DNA from: Bisporella sp. PMI_857
Taxonomy: Eukaryota > Ascomycota > Leotiomycetes > Helotiales > Helotiaceae
Direction: 5' to 3'
NCBI GenBank assembly: GCA_021307315.1
Contig: JAJSPD010000006.1
Span: forward strand, 62,001 to 126,000
Length of the DNA stretch: 64,000 nt
Shown here: positions 45,897 through 57,812 of the stretch, in pieces
How positions within the stretch are numbered: the stretch's first letter is position 1
How the letters are laid out: every line of letters starts with the position of its first letter
Notes under the pieces: generated by a model
Told to the model about the DNA's origin: nothing
The model's database searches: none
Seen by the model: the letters and a program-made list of their open reading frames with translations, nothing else
Made by a program: the position numbers and the translations under genes

Positions 45897-48800
45897 ATGC
45901 CCTACGTCAACCCAGAACAGCTGGTTGCTTTGCAACGGAATCCAGAAGGTATCAGAAATGTAAGTTGGCGTGGTGGGTATCATTTCTTGTACAGGTATCA
46001 CTAACACAGGCCGCAGATTTGCATATTGGCCCACGTTGTAAGTGTTCTCCGCTCAGTAATCAACGACTATGATAACCAGATAAAGGATCATGGTAAGACT
46101 TCCCTTACAGATGCTCTCATTGCCACAAATGGCATCATATCACCAAAGCTTGCAGGAAAGATCAGATATCTTGACTCTAGACCGGATGAGCAGCTGCGCG
46201 GAATCACCATGGAATCGTCTGCCATATCATTATACTTCTCAATGCTACGGAGGCCAGTTCCAGGAGCCGAGCTGGAGAAGAAAGACTATCTTATCAATCT
46301 GATAGATTCACCCGGACATATCGATTTCAGTAGCGAAGTCTCCACGGCTTCACGACTCTGCGATGGTGCAGTAGTATTAGTAGACGCAGTTGAAGGTGTA
46401 TGCAGTCAAACTGTGACTGTGCTTCGGCAGGCATGGGTCGAGCACATGAAACCTATATTGGTTATAAACAAACTCGATCGACTAATTAACGAGCTAAAGT
46501 TTACACCACACGAAGCATATATACACTTGAGAACACTACTAGAGCAAGTTAACGCTATACTGGGAAGTTTTTTTCAAGGTGAGCGTATGGAGGAGGATCT
46601 CAACTGGCGGGAAAGAGTTGATGAAAGAGTCGCGGCGGCTGCAGCCAAAGAACAAGAGCGAGCGGATAGAGACACTACCTATGGAACAACTAGTGTGTCT
46701 GTGGATACCGAGAGTATGGCCTCTGGAAGCCATGAGTTTGAAGAAAAAGATGATGAGGATATATACTTTGCACCAGAAAAGAACAATGTCATATTCAGTA
46801 GTGCTATAGATGGCTGGGCATTTACGGTTCGGCAATTCGCCAGTCTGTATGAAAAGAAGCTCGGGATTAAACGTACGGCTATGGAGAAGGTTCTCTGGGG
46901 AGATTTCTACCTGGACCCCAAAACCAAGAAGGTCCTCGGGCCCAAACATCTTAAAGGTCGAAACTTGAAACCTATGTTTGTACAACTGGTGCTCGAACAA
47001 ATTTGGAATGTGTACGAAGCAACAACAGGTGGTGATAAAGGGCTGGGGTGCGTGGACGAATCTTCTCCTTTGCTTTTGTTGATAATTTTAATCAAAGATT
47101 GTTCTCTGAACCTTTTCTGACCTTTCTTTCAGCGATCCTACTCTAAGAGATAAAATTACAAAGTCCCTAAACATCAAATTACAACCTTATATCCTCAGAT
47201 CCAAAGATACGAGAGTTCTCCTGACCACCATATTCTCTGAATGGCTACCTCTCTCCACGGCTTTATTGGTATCGTCATCGAGTCTTTACCATCTCCGCCA
47301 GCTGCTCAAGAAAATCGATTGCCCACATTGATTAGTTCATCTCCTGGTGCACCCATGTGGATCCTACTCTTCGTGATGCCATGATCAAGTCCAAAAGCAC
47401 TAAAGATGATCCGGTTATCGTGTATGTCAGTAAGATGGTATCTGTTCCCGAGAGTGAGCTCCCAGAGAATAAGAGGCGTGGCGGAGCGATGACGGGTGAA
47501 GAAGCCAGAGAAATGGGCCGTCGCAAGAGAGAGGAGATTGCGAAAGCACGCACTTTGGAAGATGCTGGCGTAGACACATCTGTGCATAGTGTCATGAATG
47601 CTCTCGGAGCGACGAGCGTTGAAGGAAAACACGGGAGAGGTACCTCCTGATCCAGAACATCTCATTGGGTTTGCTCGAATATTTTCGGGAACATTAAGTA
47701 TTGGGGACTCAATATACGTCATTCCTCCAAAGTTCACACCAGCGCACCCGCATAACGAGCCAGAGCCAGTAAAGATAAAAATTACCGCACTATATTTGCT
47801 CATGGGAAGGAGCTTAGAGCCTCTTGAGTCTGTTCATGCTGGTGTCATATTCGGAATTGGTGGGCTAGAAGGCCATATCTTGAAGTCAGGTACACTCTGC
47901 AGTCAGCTTGAAGGCAGTGTTAATCTTGCTGGTGTCAGTATGGGGTCAAAGCCTATTGTTCGAGTCGCCCTTGAGCCCGTCAACCCAGCAGATCTCGAAA
48001 AAATGATTCAGGGACTCAGGCTGCTGGTGCAGAGTGATCCATGTGCAGAGTATGAGCAATTTGAAAGTGGGGAACACGTTCTGCTGACAGCCGGAGAGTT
48101 GCATCTCGAGCGCTGTCTGACAGATCTTCGTGACCGATTTGCACGATGTGAAATACAGGCAGGAGAACCTATTGTACCATATCGTGAGACAACAATTCGA
48201 GCAGATGAAATGAAACCTCCAGTGAACAAAGAGCTTGGCAGAGGAACATTGATAGCAGTCACAACCTCGAAACAGGTTGTTGTCAAACTACGAGTTTTGC
48301 CCTTACCGGCCGAAGTTACCGAGTTTCTGGGAAAGAACTCTGGTGCTATCAAGCGTCTTTATTCAGACCGCCAAGCCGAGGCAAAAGGACAGAAGACTCA
48401 GTCTTCAGATGATACTTCGGACCAGAATGAAGAGGATGATGTAGAAGCCGTTACTGGGTCTGGAGTTTTATCATTAGAGGAATTCAAAATACAACTTCAA
48501 GAAACGTTCAAGAACGTCAAGGGACCAAAAGATATTTGGATAAATACAGTTGACCAGATCGCAGCCTTTGGTCCACGAAGAACCGGTCCGAATCTGCTAG
48601 TCGATGCCACTCAGGATGGAATATTTGGCCGATTGTGAGTCTACCGCCGCGATTCGTTTAGTTCCCTAACAGGCATACAGTCTTCAAGAAAATGCATCGG
48701 AAGAAACGCAGCAAGCAGTCAGTGACACGCTCCAAGCTCGCGATTTTGCAGATAAGATTGGCTACGCATTTCAGATCGCTACTGCTCAAGGACCGTTATG

Positions 48801-49436
48801 TAATGAGCCTGTCCAGGGACTTGCTGTACTCATTGAAGAAGTTACAGTCAGCCTCTCAGCTGACGAGGAGCCGTCCGCAAGAGATAGGCTTGGACGTCTT
48901 ACAGGCGAGGTCATCAAGTCAGTCCAACAGGGCATTAAAGACGGCTTCCTAGACTGGAGTCCACGTTTATTACTCGCTATGTATTCTTGCGAAGTCCAAT
49001 CAAGCAGTATGTACCTTCACCCCACCCTATCATGTAGTGCTAATAGCTATACAGCCGAGGCCTTAGGTCGAGTCTACGACGTATTAACCCGAACGCCGAG
49101 CCGCGTCCTCTCAGAATCCATGAAAGAAGGGACACCATTCTACACCATTCTCTCTCTCCTTCCCGTCGCTGAATCATTCGGTTTCGCTGAAGAGATTCGC
49201 AAAAGAACCTCCGGAGCAGCGGCACCTAACTCATTTTTCAAGGTTATGAGATCTTGGATGAAGATCCTTTCTGGGTTCCATTTACGGAAGATGATTTGGA
49301 GGATCTTGGAGAGCTGGCTGATAAGGAGAATGTAGCAAAAAGGTATATGGATGCGGTGAGAAAAAGGAAGGGATTGGTTATTGCTGGACAGAAGTTGGTG
49401 AAGGATGCTGAGAAGCAGAAGACATTGAAGAGGTGA
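45897..49436 (+). CDS. EFL1: Elongation factor-like GTPase 1 (Efl1/Ria1), four frame breaks
   Basis: Efl1 is a cytosolic EF-2-like GTPase that, with Sdo1/SBDS, releases eIF6 from late pre-60S subunits. The start reads MPYVNPEQLVALQRNPEGIR. Two small introns (45960-46016 and 46038-46085) split the P-loop, which reads AHV then DHGKTSLTD. Other G motifs are LIDSPGHIDF and NKLDR. An acidic insert (46600-46760) is typical of Efl1 rather than EF-2. Later parts are GIGGLEGHILKSGTLC, GELHLERCLTDLRDRF, FLDWSPRLLLAMYSCEVQ and the C-terminal ESFGFAEEIRKRTSGAA. Further introns are 47048-47132, one at about 48637-48681 and one at about 49007-49054. Breaks occur near 47272, 47350, 47622 and 49230. Identity is certain. 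Confidence 0.92.
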
Positions 49437-49733
49437 AGGCGCCCCCCGATGAGAAGAGTTATGTTGTACAGCTCCAGACTCCTGCAATACTTGCTATCCC
49501 GCAGTAGAATAGATGGAGAAAATAAGCCTACAAGTGCAGTTTACTTACCAAAGCAGACATGTGAGTAATCATGAAGGCCTGTTTTCATGATGGAAATATT
49601 TCTGATTCGTAATATAAGACTCTGAGCATATGTTTTGAGCTATCTTTCACATCATCAATCGCCTTGTACTCCAGAATCTAGATTTCTCAATATCGACGCC
49701 ACCGCAACGCCAGCCATCTGACATAATTAACCC

Positions 49734-50664
49734 TTATTTCGGAATCCTGTTCCATATATACCCGGTGCAGCAGACATTGCGCACCATGACCACTATCGCA
49801 CGGTCATGCTCGCACCACTGTCCCTGAAAACTAACCCCATGATTCCCCTTTACTACTTCCCCCTCCCCGGTATCAACCCCCTTCCCGCCCTTAGTGCCAC
49901 ATCCGAGATCCCTAAGTCTGCCCACCCCGATATCATACACTACCCCGTGAACACTCAGGCCGCGGTCTCTAATCGCCTCCTCCACCACATAATTACTCAA
50001 TAACACTTCCACTCCCTGCCTCACGTTCAATTCCGCAAGTTTGATCACCCTCTTCCCATCGTCGCTGATACCCTTGAGCTCCTGCTCGTTTGCCCTTCGT
50101 ACTGCTTTTAGCGCGTGAGCCATGCATCCAGTACACCCTCCGACGCGTGAGTCTCCTAGAGCGGCAGCTGCGCCTCCACAGCAGGTATGTCCGCAGAGAA
50201 CTATATGCGAGACTTTGAGGTGCACAACGGCATACTCAATAACGGCAGAGACAGAGATGTCTGTCGGACTCACGACATTGGCAATGTTTCTATGCACGAA
50301 GACATCGCCGGGCTGCAGACCGAGGAGGGTTGTTTCGGGGACGCGGAGTCAGAACAGCCGATCCAGACTTTTGTTTGTTAGTTTTGCTTCTAGGAAGGGA
50401 GAAGGGGACATACGGATTGATGGTGTTTGGCCCTTTGTTTGTTTGGAGAAGAAGGTTGGGTTCTGATGGGCCTTGTAGCCGGCCCAGGCGGCGTTTGAGC
50501 TCAGGCGTAGGCAAAGGAATCTTCTGTTGTAGAGAAATTGTTGTTAGTTTTGATTACCATTGATGTGGTGATAGTTTCGGACCAAGAGGTAGGTTGACCG
50601 TTTTTATGGGTGGATGCTACGGGCCGAGGTGGGGAAAGGTTTGGAAGGACGTACCAGCAGCCAT
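49734..50664 (-). CDS. NCE103: Beta-class carbonic anhydrase (several frame breaks)
   Basis: This enzyme interconverts CO2 and bicarbonate. Exon 1 (50655-50664) is only ATGGCTGCTG, followed by a 131-nt intron. Exon 2 (50414-50523) encodes SSNAAWAGYKAHQNPTFF. After a 46-nt intron comes WIGCSDS, the first half of the C-x-D-x-R zinc/catalytic motif, then LLGLQPGDVFVHRNIANVV. The second zinc motif is CGHTCCGG (His and Cys). The tail includes VEVLLSNYVVEEAIRDRGL and VHGVVYDIG. A C seems missing at about 50345 inside the C-x-D-x-R motif and another at about 50503. An extra G and a missing C near 50150 offset each other and scramble about ten residues. Corrected length is 756 nt, 251 residues. Confidence 0.87.
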
Positions 50665-51893
50665 GGCTCACAGCTTGAAGGAGAGAAGTAAGATGTTGGC
50701 TTGAGAATGAAACCGATACTTGTATACTTTGGAGGCAAAAGGAAGCTTTAATGACGGGATGATATATCGGACTCTCCGATTTGTTGAGTAGGGCAAAGTA
50801 CAATTGGTAAATGATTTCCTCGGGGGTGGTGTATTTGCGGTGAGTGGCTGATAAGAGCGCGGGGGTCCTTCTGAACCTGTTGGTTACCGGAGAAGTTCCT
50901 GTACCGTAGTCCTTTTGGAATCAGGATAGCTTGGAAGAGGAATCAGAAACAGATGTAAGTTACGCTTTTTCCCATCAGAATCAGGGGTGACGGCTTTTTA
51001 TTTGAACGAAAATGCTGCCCGTTTAGCGTCACAATACCAAGCCCGTGAGGACAGGGCCATCTCAAACACCCATTGCTCCATGGATGTGCACGTCGGGACT
51101 GAACGTCAAGACTCCTGTATTGTGGCTGGCTCTAGCTTCTTATTTGGCCATCCGCAAAACAGGTGATGAACAAGGTCGTTCGCCCACGCAACAAAAGTCC
51201 TCATGATCTCGCTTCGCCGGTGAGAGTTGTTACTGCATGGCTGGACTACGAAAATTCATCGGGATTCCTAGAATTTCTGTACATGGAAAAAGAAATGTTT
51301 TCACAGGTGGTCTCCCACAGTTAGAGTACTAGTTGCAGATCTAGCATTGCGTGTGTGAGAACCCCAGATGCTTTTTAGTCCGGAATCTCGAATATGCTTG
51401 GCAGATAGCGATGGGGTAAAGCTCGAACAATTTGACCTGCTTGGCTTCATAAACACTAACATGAAGCTTTAAGCCTATATGTCAATGCCGTGCTGTTGCC
51501 GCAATTGAGGTTATGGCCCAGAGCAAACAGGCCGAAATTCGGGTCACTTGAGATGAAGGCTTGATAGATCATACAAAAGGGCTGTTAAGGGAGAGTTCTT
51601 CCAATTGTGTGACTTCACGTGATGAATAGCAGCTAGGCACAATATAGCTTATCTACTGACGATGGAGATGTTGCTCACTGAGGCACTCGACCTCAGAATG
51701 ACTTTGAGACATCGGAAACGGGTTGTGAAAGAATAACCGACGATAGATAGCAGGACATTGTACATGACTAAAAGAAGTCATATTGAAAGTCAAGAAGTAT
51801 GGTATCATCCGGCATGAATTCTGCGCATCCTAGCTACAGCCAAGCCATAATATCATAAAAAACGCCAGTCCCCACCCAGCCCAACAAGAACTT
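50665..51893. other. Intergenic spacer
   Basis: This is 1.2 kb that includes the upstream region of the carbonic anhydrase gene and the 3' flank of eL8. A C/D-box-like pair (GTGATGA near 51619 and CTGA near 51678) lacks a terminal stem, so I do not call it a snoRNA. Confidence 0.45.
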
Positions 51894-52957
51894 TTAGATC
51901 TTGATAGCACTCTCAAGAGCCTTGCGCTTCTTCTCGGTACGAGCGTTGGCCTTCGCGCCCATGATGCCACCTCCCCAGTGTCTCTTAGCTTCCTCATATT
52001 TCTCAGAGTAGCCCTCCTTAATAGCAGAAACCAATTTCGACAACTCTGACTTGTCCTCAGAGCGCACCTCTGTCAAGGCGAGAACGGCGGCAGTCTTCTT
52101 GTATACGACCGTACCAAGTCTAGCCTTGCCCTTGATGATGGCGTAGGGAACACCCATCTTTCGGCAGAGCGCTGGAAGGAAGATAACCAACTCGATAGGA
52201 TCAACATCATTAGGAATGAGAACCAAGGAAGCCTTCTTATTCTCGATCAGGCCGACGACGTGGTTGAGGCCATACTTGGCGGAGTATGGCTTCTTGCTGA
52301 CGTCCTCCTTCTTCTTGCCCTCCTTGATAGCAGTAGCCTCCTTCAACAAACGCTCCTTCTTTTCGGTCTTACTCTCTGGGCGATACTTGTTAAAGAGCTT
52401 GAAAGCTTGGGCAGCAGTGTTGCGGTCAAGGACGTTTTGGAATTGGGCGATCGCAGGTGGACCTTTAAGCGGAGGTTGAGGATCTTCTTTTGGCGTTGAA
52501 GGCGAACATACTCGGGCCACTTCACCATGCGTGACAGGTTGCGGGAGGGTTGAATGTCCTGACCGATGCCAAAGTTGCGGCTACGCTTCTCGATGAGAGG
52601 GTTCTGTATTTATTAGCGGAAGCAATGGAATGGATGAGGGGGTGAAAACGTACCTTTGGGGCTTTCTTTGATCCCGCGCCGGCTTTGGATTGTGGGAATG
52701 GGGCTGGAGCAGCCTTCTTTCCTGACTTTGGAGGCTATCATTGAGAAAAGAAGATATCAGCGAGTGTTCACTAATTCTTCTTTGAACTCTAGAGAGAACA
52801 CATTGGCATCTCTGCACAATGTAGCTCAAGCCAAATCTTCATCAACACCCTCAGGTAGCTGATGGGAAGCGCATCTCGACGTGCGATTGCTCGTAGCGGT
52901 ACGAGAGCTATGGCGAGTCCTGTCAATTCATTGAGGATAACGTTAATGACCTACCAT
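51894..52957 (-). CDS. RPL8: 60S ribosomal protein eL8 (L7Ae/L8 family), one frame break
   Basis: This is a cytosolic large-subunit ribosomal protein of the L7Ae RNA-binding family. Exon 1 is the ATG alone (52955-52957). A 220-nt intron (52735-52954) follows, then exon 2 (52654-52734: [17 protein letters not shown]), a 50-nt intron and exon 3 (51894-52603). Key parts are [28 protein letters not shown]-type [18 protein letters not shown], the L7Ae box [20 protein letters not shown] with [15 protein letters not shown], and [14 protein letters not shown]. Near 52462 a missing C shifts the frame before PPAIAQFQ. Correcting it gives 795 nt and 264 residues, the normal size. A spurious ATG lies downstream. 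Confidence 0.93.
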
Positions 52958-53198
52958 GATGAATGTGTCGCTGAAAATTAGTGCGGTGAAGTGGTCGAAA
53001 GTGGTTGTCGATAACGAAGGAAAAAGATTTTGGGTTTGTGTTTGTGGGTGATCGGTAATGGGAAATCTTGGCATTCAACACGTGAGCAGTGAGGCTGGAC
53101 CTGGTTTCGACCTCAGGCATTTAATTTGGACGCCCTAAGACCTAATCCATAGAGCATTCAGGCTACGAATTTTTTTTTTTTTTACAAATGAAAGAACT
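52958..53198. promoter_or_regulatory. Shared divergent promoter region eL8/CTU1
   Basis: 241 bp separate the two start codons. Both genes serve translation. A poly-T run of about 12 (near 53169-53181) sits about 20 bp before the CTU1 ATG. No named ribosomal-protein promoter site is claimed. Confidence 0.5.
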
Positions 53199-54394
53199 AT
53201 GGCACCAACTCTATGTGCAATCTGTCAGGCCTCTCGTGCTCTGATAATACGACCAAAGAACCACCAGAAACTCTGCAAGTCTTGTTTCATTGCAATTTTC
53301 GAAGCGGAAATCCACCACACGATAACCACTACCTCTCTGTTCTCACCAGGAGACAAGATAGCTATTGGTGCCTCGGGTGGCAAGGACTCGACCGTGTTGG
53401 CATCTGTCCTTAAGACTTTGAATGAACGGCACAGCTACGGGCTAGAGCTAGTACTGCTCAGCATAGATGAAGGAATCAAGGGTTACAGAGATGACTCCCG
53501 AAACGGTCAAGAGAAATGCTATACAATAGATATGCCTCTTAAAATTGTTGGGTATGATGAGCTCTATGGATGGACAATGGACCAGGTGGTAGAGGTCATT
53601 GGAAAGAAAGGCAACTGTACATACTGTGGAGTATTTCGAAGACAAGCCCTGGACAGAGGGGCAAAATGCTAGGAATAAATCATGTTGTTACTGGGCATAA
53701 TGCAGATGATGTCGCAGAGACAATCTTGATGAATCTTTTGCGTGGAGACCTGCCTCGATTGGCACGAAGTACGAGCATAATTACGGGGGATGAATCAAGT
53801 GAAGTCCGAAGAAGTAAACCGCTAAAGTATGCATATGAGAAGAAATCGTTCTCTATGCCCACCACAAGAGCTCGATTATTTTACCACGAATGTCTGTATA
53901 GCCCAGAGGCGTTTAGAGGAAGCGCCAGGAGCTTAATCAAGAATCTAGAAAGGGTTCGCCCCAGTGCTATCTTAGACGTGGTACGAAGTGGAGAGGATAT
54001 GGCGAAGCTGGTTCCAGAAGAGGTCACAGGTATTAGTCACTGCAAGACTCAGAAAGTTTCGTTGTCAACTGCCGACGACGAAGGCGCTACAGGCTGTGGT
54101 ACGAGTGGGAGAAGCGGCGGAGGTGAAATGGCAGATATGGAGAGAAGATTACGAGCAAATGAGGATGCGGCTGAGAGGGAGATCGATATGTCGAATTTGG
54201 TCTCAAATAGTACAAATGGTCAACAAGGCGAAAAAAAAGGGCAAAAGTCTGAGATCAAGAAGCCTAAAGTTCCTGGCAAGAAACTCACCAGGCAAACATT
54301 GGGTACCTGCCGAAATTGTGGTTATATGTCAAGCCAGGAGATCTGTAAAGCGTGCACACTGCTTGACGGACTAAACAAAATCGGCCGAAAATAG
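53199..54394 (+). CDS. NCS6: Cytoplasmic tRNA 2-thiolation protein 1 (Ncs6/Ctu1), five frame breaks
   Basis: Ctu1/Ncs6, with Ctu2/Ncs2, transfers Urm1-derived sulfur to the wobble uridine of Lys, Glu and Gln tRNAs. It starts [15 protein letters not shown] with an N-terminal Cys pair (CAIC, LCKSC). The ATP PP-loop is [12 protein letters not shown]. Further boxes are [72 protein letters not shown] and the C-terminal zinc ribbon [16 protein letters not shown]. Two offset indel pairs (about 53500/53527 and 53840/53870) scramble short stretches without opening a stop. A missing A near 53666 makes a premature stop. The corrected length is 1197 nt, 398 residues. No introns are seen. Confidence 0.92.
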
Positions 54395-54993
54395 AGATTG
54401 AGATCAGTGTCGAAGACGAAGAGAGCTCAACCCACGCCGGAAAATTGAGGGTATTACTTTAGCGGGTGGTTAAGCATCGAGTATAATAGAATAAGAAACT
54501 AGAGTTGATCATTCCCAGTGAGCAGGCTAATGCGGCTGTTACTAGAAGAGGTACACGATATAGGTGCCACACGCCAATCCTACATCTTATTTGGATGCAA
54601 TGACGGCCCTCTTTCGGTACAGCACTTAAAATCACTGGATACGCTGCTTTTTAGCCACATACAGCACATATCATCAATGCATCAGGATTGATTGAATGCG
54701 AGAATGTGATTTACTTGTTGCCCTTGACATGCAGAGGTAGAGAGCTACAGAGCTGTCCTCATTCTCTCTTAAGCATATGTAAGCCTTTTCGCAGCAGCCT
54801 TGTCTTGTTTGACTCCTATGTCAACTTCAGTCTTGCCGCTCAACAACGTGTTCGGCATATCTCATCTTATTAGGTATTGCGTCTCAACATTGATTTTGAC
54901 ATTGGATGCCATCGAAATTTCAACCAGATTGGTACTTGCTATCACCCTTTCGATGCCAAGGTAGTTGAACCTTGAAACTTGAAAGCTACCAGG
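54395..54993. other. Convergent spacer CTU1/P450
   Basis: Nothing visible beyond two 3' flanks. Confidence 0.5.
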
Positions 54994-56621
54994 CTATCTA
55001 GGCTCAAACACCAGTTTACAAGTCTGATCAAGCGGCCGGCTGGAGACTATTTGGTCGGCAATATCCATTCGTCCTTTCATGTCGTCCGCAATCCTTGTTC
55101 TGCACTGAGAATACACCGCTCCCAACAGATACTTCATCACTAACATTGCCAGACTGTAACTCATCATTAGTCACATGTCGCTGTTGATTTGTTTAACCTA
55201 CTGCTTGCCAGTACATCCCCGACCTCCAATACTAAAAGCAAAAAAAGCTCGATTCATGTCTAGATTCATCTCTGGGTCTAGCCAACGGTCTGGATTGAAT
55301 TTGTTGCCGTCAGGATATATCTCCTCGTTTAGGCGATGCACAGAATACGCTTGACAGCTCACTATAGTATCTTCAGGGATGAAATACCCGCTAATTATAC
55401 GGCCACCCTTCGGTACGTACCGTGGTTGAGACATTGGAATGGGGTGGGAAGTATCGCAGTCCCTCTTTCACCACAGCATCCAGATACTTAAGTTCTTCAA
55501 GCGGTACATCTTTGTTCTTGATGAGTTCTTGGGAAAGTTTATTCTGCACATCCTGGTTTCCTGGGAGAGAAATATGGTACATTAGGAAACATAGTGCGTC
55601 ACCCAGTGTATCATGTCCTGCAGCCATGTGATCCATACACTCCGCCGCAATCTCCGTGGGCCTAAAGTTGGCCCTACTGTTCTGTAGCTTGTGAAGGAGG
55701 CTGTTTGGGCTTGCGTCAAGGTTTGCGCAGGTTCTGAACACATACTCCTGAGAGACTGGTGTTGGTCTTGAATTTGCGACTTTGAGGAGGAAATCTACGA
55801 TTCTCATGAAACGATATTGGATAAGACGTACTGCGAAGCGTTAGGTGAGCCTACAAAGGCAGAGGGTATGCAAACTTTGGAGAGAGTTATGGTATGAGAG
55901 CTCTTCCATTATTTTGCGGTCTTCCCCGCCTTCGAGAGATTGCGTCCCATATGGGTGGAACAGGAAGTGCGATGTGCAGTCCAGAGAGAAACAATGCAAG
56001 TAGACCTACATATTGTGAGAAAATTAGTGAGAAGGAAGAACAAAATCTCGTACATAGACATCAACGCTCTTCCCAACAGACTCGGTACATTTCTCCAGAA
56101 ACTTCGCTGAACGCTCTCGAATGCCGTCCATTATTTCGTATCCCATAATGTTGGTATTGGCATATTGACCGGCAATATATCTTTTTTCTGGCTATGCTGT
56201 CACCCTCTCAGTAATATCCCTCAGGAGTAGTACAACAAAGATTGCTTACATCACCTTTCACTAGCGTAGAAAACATAGTCCTAAATCCAAACTGCATAAA
56301 CAGGGTATATAGCTCCGTCTTATCATACCCACTTCCTCCATCTAAGTATATCTCTTTTATAGCATCCAGTCCGGTGAACGAGACCTCGTTAGGGCCTAAA
56401 CAGACAACTGGGCCGTGCCTTTTATGCAGATTATGAATATATAGTCGCCTATTTCCAACAAACTCGTGAATAATGAGCCAGAACCCAGTGAGCTTTGAGT
56501 ATAGAGGACCTGGAAGCCTGGAGACTGGATATCGGTATGAACGGATGATGTGGAAAGAAAGATATAAAATTGCGAAAGCAAAGGTGTAGGATGGCCAATA
56601 GGACCATATCTTCGCTATCAT
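54994..56621 (-). CDS. Cytochrome P450 monooxygenase
   Basis: This is a microsomal P450 of unknown substrate. The ATG at 56621 starts MIAKIWSYWPSYTFAFAILY, one membrane anchor, followed by the Pro-rich hinge VSRLPGPLYSKLTGFW. The I-helix is AAGHDTLGDAL, the ExxR motif is in EGLRYFPP, the PERF-type box is FNPDRWLDP, and the heme loop is FSIGGRGCTGKQ with the axial Cys. Introns lie at about 56190-56250, 56002-56047 and 55151-55197; the last exon ends VFEPR at 54994. A one-base break near 55425 falls between STTV and YVPKGGRIISGYF. It is not next to other secondary-metabolite genes. I cannot assign a CYP family. Confidence 0.82.
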
Positions 56622-57812
56622 CTTGATGGTAGTAAACAAAGATTGCCACACACTATGACCTCATATAATTGGTGAGAATATCTGTTCGTCTATAGAGCTT
56701 TAAAAGTTGATAATATAACCAACATCGCCAAATCTCTGCGTAATTGCTGTAGCCTGATGTGAGCTCAGCTCTCTGGACGGGGGTTGGCTTGGGTGCGAGT
56801 ATGATGAAGTAATAATTACCCATGTATGCAAAGGAAAGTATCAAATCTACATCCGGCCTAACAAAGCTAAAAACTTATGGGAAGACGTTGATTTTGGGGT
56901 GGTGGGGTCGACCAGTGTCAAGTGGGGCGGTTAATACGAGTGTGATATTTGCCCTATCTCTGCTGTACATTACGGACTTTTTAAAGCAAAAATAACTAGA
57001 CACTCTAATGCTTAATAGCTTGTTAATCGACAGCCGTATCTACATATCCGACTTTATGTGTCTTAGAATGTGTAATCTAGATTATTACTAGTGTAAATGT
57101 TTCCACAGACCAAGCATTTCTGCAAAAAGAAGTCTTTGATTCTAGCACATCACACTAATTAGTCTCTATGGGCAGAGTTGAAGGATTCGATGCATCACTG
57201 AGATTCCAAATGCGGTGGTGTTGAAAGTTCCAGTGGGGAAACATGTTTTCAAGTGCTGATCTATCACTGTCCCTGTCTCCATATGAGGCGGCAAAGTACA
57301 ATATCTCGTAGATGCAATACAATTCTCTTATTTTTGAGCGCACAAGGTGAATTAGAATGTAGGCACTACGCTATCTCTCGTACGGTATCTACCCAATTTG
57401 TCTGAATTTACAACTACCGCGAGTTTAAGGCTCATGCTGATGTTTCGATCGCTCCGAGAATATCATTAGAAGGCAGAAGGAGTAATAATTATAACGGTCG
57501 CATTTTCGTAACTCAGCTAATGGTCCCCTTGAGAAACAAGCAATAAAGGAATCCGTGTAGCCCATAAGCTTCGTCACCTTACGGCCCGCCGTAGGTAATC
57601 TAGATAACTGAGCTAGGCGATAGAAGGCTCTCTTTATCCTCGAGAGAAAGAATGTCAAATTATGGCAATATCTGCCAGATAAATACAGGCGGCACTTGCC
57701 AGCCAAAGGCTAACGAGAGCAGGCAAACAAGCGCAATGCCAGCCGGGGCCGGTGTTGCCTTGAGTTGCTTCCAGTCGTTGCGCACAACGTATATAGTACC
57801 GGTCCCAGAATC
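56622..57812. other. Spacer between P450 and YTH gene
   Basis: This is 1.2 kb of A/T-rich sequence: P450 upstream region and YTH 3' flank. Nothing else is visible. Confidence 0.45.

Noticed and set aside
51610..51690. C/D-box snoRNA candidate
   Set aside because: A C-like box and CTGA boxes are present, but the flanks do not pair to form a terminal stem.
54994..56621. Secondary-metabolite cluster around the P450
   Set aside because: The neighbours are CTU1 and a YTH reader. No synthase, transporter or cluster regulator is present within the window.
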